Shown piece after piece: positions 32,072-38,387 of a stretch of 64,000 nucleotides of DNA. How positions within the stretch are numbered: the stretch's first letter is position 1; every line of letters starts with the position of its first letter. Origin of the DNA: Streptomyces profundus (GTDB lineage: Bacteria > Actinomycetota > Actinomycetes > Streptomycetales > Streptomycetaceae); the NCBI RefSeq assembly GCF_020740535.1, contig NZ_CP082362.1:7251501-7315500 (forward strand). Direction: 5' to 3'. Both the position numbers and the translations under genes were made by a program. The notes beneath the pieces were generated by a model. The model ran no database searches. It had not been told where the DNA came from and was given only the letters and a program-made list of their open reading frames with translations.

Positions 32072-32102
32072 TTGACCTCAACTTAACTTGAGGTTCTACG
32101 CT
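32072..32102 (+). promoter_or_regulatory. SoxR/MerR-type promoter ahead of the MarR gene
   Basis: A -35 TTGACC (32072-32077) and -10 TACGCT (32097-32102) are 19 bases apart, the overlong spacing used by MerR-family activators. Inside lies CCTCAACTTAACTTGAGG (32076-32093), which differs by one base from the symmetric SoxR box CCTCAAGTTAACTTGAGG. No soxR gene is in the window, so it would act in trans. Confidence 0.65.
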
Positions 32103-32137
32103 GCTCGCGACAGCGATCGTTTCTGAGGAGCCCACCC

Positions 32138-32605
32138 ATGACGACCCAGCACGCCTCCGACGCCGAACTCGCCGCACAGCCGGCCGCCTACTGGACCGGG
32201 GTGGCCCATGAGGCGGTCATCTCCTTCACCCGAGCCCGACAAGCCGAACTGGGCTTCACCCAGCCCCAGTTCTGGCTGCTGCGCAATCTGTCGAAGAACG
32301 ACATCTCACCCGACGGCCGAGGTATGACCGTCCCCGAACTCCAGCGGGCCATGAGCTCCTACCTCAGACCCGGGGACGATCTGAAGGCGGAGGCGGGAAC
32401 CCTGCTGGAGCGCGGTTGGCTCACCCGCGACGCCGAGGGACGACTGTGGATCACCGAGTCGGGCGAGGAGGCCCGCCTCGACCTCAAGCGGCACGCCCCC
32501 GCCATCCGAGCCCGCATCCACCGGGGCATCGACGACGCCGACTACGCGACCACGGTCAGAGTGCTCCAACAGCTCACCCGCAACACCGACGGCACCCAGA
32601 CCTAG
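32138..32605 (+). CDS. MarR-family winged-helix protein
   Basis: 155 residues. Central winged helix (FTQPQFWLLRNLSKND, TVPELQRAMSSYL, LLERGWLTRDAEGRLWITESGEEA) between helices that form the dimer interface. The start ATG 32138 has GAGGAGCCC ahead. A SoxR-type promoter directly upstream suggests it is induced by redox-active compounds and then controls other genes. No operon partner: a strong terminator follows at 32711. Confidence 0.85.
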   Translation: MTTQHASDAELAAQPAAYWTGVAHEAVISFTRARQAELGFTQPQFWLLRNLSKNDISPDGRGMTVPELQRAMSSYLRPGDDLKAEAGTLLERGWLTRDAEGRLWITESGEEARLDLKRHAPAIRARIHRGIDDADYATTVRVLQQLTRNTDGTQT

Positions 32606-32710
32606 CCCGAGCAGGCCTGCGCATAACAAGCGAATCCTGCCGTTGGCAGGAAGCGGAGCCTGTCGGGGCCGCGGTGCGTGATCCACCCATCGAGCCATTG
32701 CGGCGCCACA

Positions 32711-32737
32711 GGACCCGGGCCTCAGCGGCCCGGGTCC
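32711..32737. terminator. Strong hairpin between MarR gene and the defence-like operon
   Basis: GGACCCGGGCC and GGCCCGGGTCC form a perfect 11-base stem with loop TCAGC, between converging genes. It is also the left boundary of the island that follows. Confidence 0.75.
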
Positions 32738-32750
32738 CAGCAGGGGAGCG

Positions 32751-33881
32751 TCAGGTGGTGGGGCGCTGCGCCAGAGCGCGGGCCCTGCTCGCCCAGTCCC
32801 CCATGGATGTGATGGCGGAGGTCATCACCTTCACCGCTGCGGAGATGTCCTTCGCCGGTTTGTGGAGGTGTCGACTCAGACGCACCAGGCCACCCGCCGA
32901 CGTAGCGAACGAGCCGAGCTGACCCAGGCTCTCCTGAGCGGTTTCGTCCAGGGCCATGAGCTGTCCCAGGAACTCCTCTGTTCCCTCGTCGCGCTCGTCG
33001 GTCGGAGTTACCTCGATGAGCCCCAGCGCAGCCCGCACCCCGCTGTCCAGGGTCACCATTCGTTCCGCGAACGTCCCTGCGACAAGGTTCATTTCCTGGG
33101 CTGGTGAGCTGATCGACTTTGCGTACCGAGCGACGGCGGCGAGCCGTGCGCTCGCGGGCGCGTTCGCCTGGCTGAGGTCGAGCATCTCGGTGTTGGTCTG
33201 TTCGGTCAGCGCCCCGATCGTTTCGATCATCTTGACGATCGTCCCCACATCCGCGGTCATCTCCTCCAGCCCGTCCTCGATCGCGGCGAAGTCGTCGAGC
33301 AGACCGGGTGAGTCCTCGTCCTCCGTCTTCCCGCCCTCCGCCGAGGACGACAGCCCCTCAACGTTCTGGAGCAGTCCGCGCAGCACCCGCGCCGGGGTGA
33401 GGAGTTCGAAGCCGTCCCGAAGTCCGACTTCCAGGGCGCTCTCGATTTCCTTGCGCGCGCCGGCCAGGTGGCTGCGCGCCCGTTGATACCGGATCGTCCT
33501 GATCGACGCGATGTCGAACGGCAGCTTCCCTGCCTCCCCGATGTGGACGGTCGGCTTGCCGGTGATGTGACGCAGCCCCAGCTCGTACATCACGTTGGGG
33601 TTGCCGCCGCTGACGTCTGCGATGACCAGGTCCGAGTCGATGACGTGCCGACAGATCTGGTCGTTGATGTCGCCGGCGTGGGCGATGCCGTCGGCGCGCA
33701 CCGCGATGATCCCGTGCTTCTCGCAGGCAGGAACGATCACCTGCTCGAAAATTTCGAGGTGGTGCTCGTACGCCTCTCGCTCGGGGCTGCCGTTCGAGGC
33801 ATACGGGTCGCCGATGGGGCCGATGACAAAGCACCTGCGGGGCTGGTCAGGCGTCTTCGCAGGAGCCAGTGACGCGATCAT
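32751..33881 (-). CDS. Nucleoside-deoxyribosyltransferase-like (TIR-like fold) protein with coiled-coil C-terminus
   Basis: 376 residues. Residues 16-135 form a Rossmann-like base-removing-enzyme domain: CFVIGPIGDPYAS, DINDQICRHVIDSDLVIADVSGGNPNVMYELGLRH and PFDIASIRTIRYQ. Glu100 in VMYELG is at the position of the catalytic Glu in this superfamily, which includes nucleoside 2-deoxyribosyltransferases and TIR-like NAD-cleaving effectors. Residues 140-376 are helical and low in aromatic residues, resembling coiled-coil signalling proteins (EEMTADVGTIVKMIETIGALTEQTN). It is the last gene of a five-gene coupled operon (ATGA overlap at 33878-33881) and is the probable effector. Function is inferred; the family is reasonably clear. 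Confidence 0.7.
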   Translation of the reverse strand: MIASLAPAKTPDQPRRCFVIGPIGDPYASNGSPEREAYEHHLEIFEQVIVPACEKHGIIAVRADGIAHAGDINDQICRHVIDSDLVIADVSGGNPNVMYELGLRHITGKPTVHIGEAGKLPFDIASIRTIRYQRARSHLAGARKEIESALEVGLRDGFELLTPARVLRGLLQNVEGLSSSAEGGKTEDEDSPGLLDDFAAIEDGLEEMTADVGTIVKMIETIGALTEQTNTEMLDLSQANAPASARLAAVARYAKSISSPAQEMNLVAGTFAERMVTLDSGVRAALGLIEVTPTDERDEGTEEFLGQLMALDETAQESLGQLGSFATSAGGLVRLSRHLHKPAKDISAAVKVMTSAITSMGDWASRARALAQRPTT

Positions 33882-34186
33882 GCGAGGTCCTCCGTTCTAT
33901 GTGGATGGGCTTCGTCGAGCTGGGCGGCGTGCGTGGCAGCGGCTTCCAGATCGGCGGCGTACACCGGCCGCTCCTCAATGCCGAGGGAGCGCAACAGGTG
34001 TGCGGTCGGAATGCGGTAGCGCCAGCCGAGGCGCAGCACGGGGCAGGGGAAGGCGTCGAGGCGGATCAGCTTGTACGCCGTACCGGGGCAGATATCGAAG
34101 GCACGGGCTGCCGTGCGCAGGTCGACGCTCAGGGGTAGGTCGAAGGCCTCTGCGAAGCCCAGGGGCGGGCCGGATCGTGCGCTCAT
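33878..34186 (-). CDS. Small helix-turn-helix DNA-binding protein
   Basis: 102 residues from ATG 34186, which overlaps the previous stop (ATGA). The MerR/excisionase-like HTH is at about residues 18-70 (LPLSVDLRTAARAFDICPGTAYKLIRLDAFPCPVLRLGWRYRIPTAHLLRSLG), a pattern common in Streptomyces. It may autoregulate the operon, for example at the 20-base palindrome upstream, or be an excisionase-type relic. Its own stop overlaps the start of the deoxyribosyltransferase-like gene. Confidence 0.8.
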   Translation of the reverse strand: MSARSGPPLGFAEAFDLPLSVDLRTAARAFDICPGTAYKLIRLDAFPCPVLRLGWRYRIPTAHLLRSLGIEERPVYAADLEAAATHAAQLDEAHPHRTEDLA

Positions 34187-34935
34187 CGGCGGGCCTCCGC
34201 GGGGCGGAGGGTCAGCGTGCCGATGAGGTCGGCCTCCTCGTGGCGGCGGGCCCGGAACACCAGGTCGGACAAGCCGGCGCTGTGGGCGAGCGCCCTGAGC
34301 CGCTCTCCCTCCCGCCGGGTGCGCGATTCGGCGAAGCGGATTGTCGTGGCCAAACCCTCGGGGCGTGGCCTGGGCGTAAGGTGCAGCTCCCACCTGCCGG
34401 CCGGCCGTAGCTGTTCCTCCGGTGGAGGTGTGGCGTTGCGGGCGTCGGCGAAGGCTGCGATGTCCACGAAGGGAACCTCGCGCCTGATCCGATCCACGTA
34501 GGCCCACATCCGGTTCACCCCTTCCTTGATCATGTGGTTGCCCGTGTCCGAGCTGGCCGGATCTGCCGAGTCGAGGGCGGTGAGCACGGCCAGGACGGCC
34601 TCCGCCTCAAGGTCGGCTCGCTCGACCCTCAGCCGGCGGAGGATCTTGTGAAGGCTCCGGTACAGCCCGGGTAGCGCCAACCAGACGATGAACAACCGCT
34701 TCGTGCCGTTCCTGCCGGTCTCTCGCTGAGCCTCGGTGACGGCCTGTCGCCAGATCACGGGCCACAGATCCGCATCGCGCTCCGCTCCGTACAGTGCCTT
34801 CCTGCATTCCTCCGGAGAGAGCCGGATCGTGCGATCACCCACATTCACGGTGAGGGTTGGCCGCACAGCACCGGGTGCTCCGAGAAGCTCACTTTCGATC
34901 AGGGCGAATAAGCTCCTGGGATCAGTCGATGTCAT
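34183..34935 (-). CDS. Unknown protein, 250 residues, in the coupled operon
   Basis: I do not recognise a named family. The N-terminal half is helical with a basic, sigma-factor-like stretch (FIVWLALPGLYRSLHKILRRLRVERADLEAEAVLAVLTAL) and a second helical part (NHMIKEGVNRMWAYVDRIRREVPFVDIAAFADA). The C-terminal half is predicted mixed beta with many Arg residues. No signal peptide or membrane span. The start ATG 34935 lies inside the end of the preceding small gene (14-base overlap) and the stop overlaps the HTH gene. Its constant coupling to the HTH gene suggests they work together, perhaps in regulation. Confidence 0.65.
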   Translation of the reverse strand: MTSTDPRSLFALIESELLGAPGAVRPTLTVNVGDRTIRLSPEECRKALYGAERDADLWPVIWRQAVTEAQRETGRNGTKRLFIVWLALPGLYRSLHKILRRLRVERADLEAEAVLAVLTALDSADPASSDTGNHMIKEGVNRMWAYVDRIRREVPFVDIAAFADARNATPPPEEQLRPAGRWELHLTPRPRPEGLATTIRFAESRTRREGERLRALAHSAGLSDLVFRARRHEEADLIGTLTLRPAEARR

Positions 34936-35215
34936 TACTTCTCCTTTGCTGCCTCGTCAGGCCGACTGACGACAGCGCCGCGACAGCTCGCCCGCAGGCG
35001 TGGGCAAGGGCGGTCAACGCCGACCGCACATCTGCGTGACGTGTCCCTGAGACCGGACTCGCCGTCTCGCGACGCGGCCGGGAGGATCCGTCCACCGAGG
35101 CGGACGTGTGAATATGAACGTCGCCGTACACGTCGTGGCCGACGTTCACCCCGTAGTCCGCCCGCTGGATGCCGTCCCCTTCGAGTCGGAGCGGGGCCTC
35201 GTTCGGTGCCGTCAC
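34922..35215 (-). CDS. Small protein carrying a GVNVGHD motif
   Basis: 97 residues. ATG 35215 overlaps the stop of the cyclase-like gene (ATGA). Residues 22-35 read GVNVGHDVYGDVHI, matching residues 235-248 of the upstream cyclase-like protein (GVNVGHDLSGSLTI). The rest is low-complexity, followed by a helical Ala/Arg-rich end (RSALTALAHACGRAVAALSSVGLTRQQ). Short Gly/Asn/Val-rich motifs shared between a receptor and a neighbour are a known pattern for bacterial amyloid-type or homotypic signalling; applying that here is inference. Too short for most family models. Confidence 0.6.
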   Translation of the reverse strand: MTAPNEAPLRLEGDGIQRADYGVNVGHDVYGDVHIHTSASVDGSSRPRRETASPVSGTRHADVRSALTALAHACGRAVAALSSVGLTRQQRRSNDID

Positions 35216-36003
35216 AGGGCGCGCCCGTGGCCGGCCGCCGGAGGGGCCACGGGCAGGCCGATGGTGAGACTCCCACTGAGGTCGTGTCCGACATTGACGC
35301 CATGGGGGGCGTACTGAGAGGGCGCCGTTCGGGTAGGGGCGGGACCATCGGGCGACGGCATCGGCCCACTCGTGTCGGCTAAGGACCGGTGTACTTCGTC
35401 CGGGGCGTGGCCCGGCACGTGGATCCAGCCGTAACCGCCGAAGTCCTTCACCCGGACATGGACTTGGGCGTACTGGGTCTGGTCGAGGTCGGGGTGCCCC
35501 AACCGTACGACGTCCTGGTACAGCCGGTCGGACACGATGACTGCGAGATCAGCCGGGGGAAGGGCAGCGAGTACGGCCTTCAGTTGGGGCGCGTTCACAT
35601 AGCGTGCCACGGCGACTGGCGCGGGTCCGGCATGACCGAGAGCCGCGTCGGCGACGATGCCGGTGTCGACGGCGAGCCGCAGTCTGACGCGAGGGGTGGC
35701 CGGGCGGGCGTTGAGGGCGCCGAGGCGGGCCACCAGGTGGCGCACGAAAGGGCCCAACACGGCGACTTCGCGTGTGGCCTCGGGGAGTACGGCGAACTCC
35801 TGGTCGCCCTGAGGCTGGCGAGCCCAGGCGTCTCGGTTCAGTCCGGTCAGTGCCGCCGCCTCGTCCAATAGCCGGACCAGGTCGGATTGGACGGTTGACT
35901 GGCTCCGGGTGTCGAGGCGGCTGTACTCCTCCATGTCCGCCGCCAGGCACAGCCTGCGGTGCGGAGTGATCTCCCGCGTCCAGCGGGAGAGGGATTCGTT
36001 CAC
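35212..36003 (-). CDS. Nucleotidyl-cyclase-like protein with C-terminal GVNVGHD motif
   Basis: 263 residues. Residues 15-195 resemble the class III nucleotidyl cyclase fold common in Streptomyces hypothetical proteins: LCLAADMEEYSRLDTRSQ (Asp23), RQPQGDQEFAVLP (Asp67), RVRLRLAVDTGIVADA and VARYVNAPQLKAVLAALP. The two Asp residues at metal positions are kept, but purine-specifying and transition-state residues of true cyclases are not evident, so it may bind rather than make a nucleotide. A Pro-rich tail leads to GVNVGHDLSGSLTI, shared with the next gene product. First gene of the five-gene operon, about 80 bases after a 20-base palindrome. Confidence 0.7.
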   Translation of the reverse strand: MNESLSRWTREITPHRRLCLAADMEEYSRLDTRSQSTVQSDLVRLLDEAAALTGLNRDAWARQPQGDQEFAVLPEATREVAVLGPFVRHLVARLGALNARPATPRVRLRLAVDTGIVADAALGHAGPAPVAVARYVNAPQLKAVLAALPPADLAVIVSDRLYQDVVRLGHPDLDQTQYAQVHVRVKDFGGYGWIHVPGHAPDEVHRSLADTSGPMPSPDGPAPTRTAPSQYAPHGVNVGHDLSGSLTIGLPVAPPAAGHGRAL

Positions 36004-36080
36004 GGCAACGCGTTTCCTTCCACGTGTCGTTGGGTGCGGTGCACGCCAACTGTGTGGGGAAGGGAGACGAGCCGTCGAAG

Positions 36081-36100
36081 AATTCGCATTAATGCGAATT
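36081..36100. promoter_or_regulatory. Perfect 20-bp palindrome ahead of the five-gene operon
   Basis: AATTCGCATTAATGCGAATT is fully symmetric and AT-rich in GC-rich surroundings. It covers the end of the Crp-type gene and lies about 80 bases upstream of the cyclase-like start, so it is a good operator candidate for that operon. It does not match the TGTGA-N6-TCACA Crp pattern. Confidence 0.6.
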
Positions 36101-36814
36101 GTGATCGTGTCTTTGGGTAACCGGCATGCCCAGCTTGGCGACTTTCCGCAATCGGGCGATATCCCGCACGTAGGTCTGCTTGAGGCCAGTGGTGATGAGG
36201 TTCTGCCTGCCCAACTGGATGAGCGCGTTGTGTGCGGTGCCCGCTCTGCACCCGATGAGGGCGGCGAACTCGGGCTGAGACAGATTCACGTCGATGCGCA
36301 CCGCGTTGCGTTCCTGTCGCCCATACGACGCCGCCAGTTCGACGAGCACGCGTGCCAGCCGCACCAGGACCGGGTAACAGCCGAACTCCAGACGCCAGCG
36401 GTCGGACCGTCGCAACCCGCCGGAGAGCACTCGGGTGAGGGCCAGTAACACCTCGGAGTTGGCCAGGAGGAAAGTCTGCAGTTCGTGTGAGGGGATAACT
36501 GTGGCAACGACCTCCCCACATGCGGTTACCGTGGCCGACCTGGGGCGACGGTCCAGGGCCGCCAGCTCACCCACGACATCCCCGGCGATCTTGATGTCCA
36601 CGAGCTGTGGCCGGTCACGTCCCAGCTGGACGGTCACCTTCACCAGTCCCTGATGAAGCAACACCAGATCCTGCTCGTGGTCGCCCTCACTGATCAGTAC
36701 GTCGTCCCTGGTGAAGCGGTGCCTACTGCCGAGCTGTGTCAAAGCTGTGCGTGCCCCGGGCGACAGGGTGTCGAGAAACGGCCGGCGATCAACCATGTTC
36801 GATGCATGAATCAT
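36089..36814 (-). CDS. Crp/Fnr-family regulator
   Basis: 241 residues from ATG 36814 (ATG 36796 is equally possible; neither has a clear ribosome site, and the long upstream extension looks non-coding). Cyclic-nucleotide-binding-type beta roll (ISEGDHEQDLVLLHQGLVKVTV, DVVGELAALDRRPRSATVTA) at about residues 30-130, then a C-terminal winged helix (LSQPEFAALIGCRAGTAHNALIQLGRQNLI). The GELAALDRRPRSATV segment resembles the phosphate-binding cassette, so a nucleotide ligand is possible. It lies directly upstream of, and in line with, a cyclase-like gene, which hints at a linked signal. Confidence 0.85.
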   Translation of the reverse strand: MIHASNMVDRRPFLDTLSPGARTALTQLGSRHRFTRDDVLISEGDHEQDLVLLHQGLVKVTVQLGRDRPQLVDIKIAGDVVGELAALDRRPRSATVTACGEVVATVIPSHELQTFLLANSEVLLALTRVLSGGLRRSDRWRLEFGCYPVLVRLARVLVELAASYGRQERNAVRIDVNLSQPEFAALIGCRAGTAHNALIQLGRQNLITTGLKQTYVRDIARLRKVAKLGMPVTQRHDHNSH

Positions 36815-37015
36815 GTGCACAGCAGAGCAGTTCCCCGGCTCGGCAGTTCGCGTTTCCGCTCGTTGCTCCCGGCGCGCCGAACGCACTCCGGGGCGCACGG
36901 CGGCGCACGGTCGGAGCGCTCGACCTTCCATCGGTGCCGTCCGAGCCGTTCGAAGAACTCGATACCGAAGAGCGACCATGCCGCAGCCCACAGCCGCACC
37001 ACATGAGTCATCCCC

Positions 37016-37162
37016 CTAGCCCGAGCAGGCCCTGACGGTCACGTAGATGATCAGAGCGAGGAGGAGATAGCTGAAACAGCCCGGCTCGTCGCCATCGACC
37101 GCCCTGCGGATCCGCTCGCGCTCATCCCTTCGCCCCCGTTCGTACGCGTCCCAGTCATTCAC
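37016..37162 (-). CDS. Small single-span membrane protein
   Basis: 48 residues from GTG 37162 with a GGTTGGGGG stretch upstream. A charged N-terminus (NDWDAYERGRRDERERIRRAVDGDEP) precedes one membrane span (CFSYLLLALIIYVTVRACSG) at the C-terminus. No family recognised. It could be a tail-anchored partner of nearby defence genes. The frame can be extended upstream, but the GTG start gives the natural length. Confidence 0.45.
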   Translation of the reverse strand: MNDWDAYERGRRDERERIRRAVDGDEPGCFSYLLLALIIYVTVRACSG

Positions 37163-37269
37163 GGCAGCCCCCAACCGGCCACGATGCCAGGCCCATGTTC
37201 CCGGCCACTCGCATCGTGGCACCGCGCCGGCGGCAGCGAATTAGCCGTGCGTGCGGCGTTGGTTGTCGC

Positions 37270-38331
37270 TCAGCGCAACCGCCGAGCCTCCGGCGCATCG
37301 CTCGGCGCCGCCTGCCGGAACTCCCCGGGCGGTATGCCGTAGGCCGCGCGGAAGGCCCGGCTGAAGTCCGCCGGATGACGGAATCCCCACGCCAGCGCGA
37401 TCTCCCCGACGGTCTTGTGCCGCAGCCGTGGATCTCCGAGGTCGGCCCGGGAGCGTTCCAGTCGGCGACGGCGGATCGTCGCGCTGACGGTGTCCGGCCG
37501 TTCCCGAAACAGTTCGTGCAGCGTCCGCAGGGAGATGTGGTGGTGTGCGGCGATATCGATCGGCCGCAGGTCGGCGTCGTGCAGGTCGCGCTCGATGAAG
37601 GCGTCGATCCTGGCCAGCAGCGCCTGCCTGCGGCTCTCCGGCGGGACGGCACGGGCGATGTCCAGCCGGCCGGCGAGGAGCGTCACCGCCAGGTCGACCG
37701 CGACGGAACCGAGCCCGGCCAGCTCGGCCGGGCCGCACTCCGGCGCGTGCCTCAGGAACCCGGTCAGGTGCTGGGCCAGCAGCGCGCCCGATCCGGTCCG
37801 CGCGGGCAGGCGCGCGGCCAGCAGCCGGTCCACCTGGGCGAAGGGCAGCGGGAGCAGCGCCCGGGGCAGGCGGACCATCTCCACCCGGGCCGGGCGGCCA
37901 CTGCCTCGGAACTCGGCCCGCAACGGCCGGGAGGTGGAGTAGAGGCCCAGGTCGCCCACGCCGAGCCAGGAGTTGCCGCGGTTCTGCTCCAGCCCGATCC
38001 GGCCGCCACGGACCGCGAAGAGGTAGTAGTCCTCCGGGTCATGCCGCCGGATGTGCGTGCGCGTCCTGACCCCCGTCGCCGACGAGAGCCACCACGAGGA
38101 GACCGTCGTGTCCGGGGCGCCGACGCTGTCGACTCTCCCGCGAAAGCGCTCGGGGCGCTCGCTGGCCATCGACAGCGCCATGACCTCCGCGCGCATGAGC
38201 TGCTCCCACCAGTCGAACCGGTCCCCGGCGGGCAGGCCGTCGGTCGACAGGGACACCCACCCGCCCGGTACGGCCGCCTGTCGCGGCGCCGCGGGTCTCA
38301 CCCGATCAGCCACCGGCGCATGGTCTCGCAT
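37270..38331 (-). CDS. AraC-family transcriptional regulator
   Basis: 353 residues. N-terminal AraC-binding-like ligand domain (DRFDWWEQLMRAEVMALSM, VRTRTHIRRHDPEDYYLFAVRGG) and C-terminal double HTH (IDAFIERDLHDADLRPIDIAAHHHISLRTLHELFRE, KTVGEIALAWGFRHPADFSRAFRAAYGIPPGEFR). Such Streptomyces regulators often govern secondary metabolism or catabolism. It is 56 bases downstream of the STAND NTPase gene on the same strand, but no functional link is evident. Confidence 0.9.
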   Translation of the reverse strand: MRDHAPVADRVRPAAPRQAAVPGGWVSLSTDGLPAGDRFDWWEQLMRAEVMALSMASERPERFRGRVDSVGAPDTTVSSWWLSSATGVRTRTHIRRHDPEDYYLFAVRGGRIGLEQNRGNSWLGVGDLGLYSTSRPLRAEFRGSGRPARVEMVRLPRALLPLPFAQVDRLLAARLPARTGSGALLAQHLTGFLRHAPECGPAELAGLGSVAVDLAVTLLAGRLDIARAVPPESRRQALLARIDAFIERDLHDADLRPIDIAAHHHISLRTLHELFRERPDTVSATIRRRRLERSRADLGDPRLRHKTVGEIALAWGFRHPADFSRAFRAAYGIPPGEFRQAAPSDAPEARRLR

Positions 38332-38387
38332 CCGGGCCCCCGGGACACAGTCCTGCGCAGGCCAAGTCCGCGGGCCGCGCTGGCGTC

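Noticed and set aside
36081..36100. The palindrome as an intrinsic terminator of the Crp-type gene
   Set aside because: It is AT-rich, has no loop and no following T-run, and lies across the stop codon; operator is the better reading.
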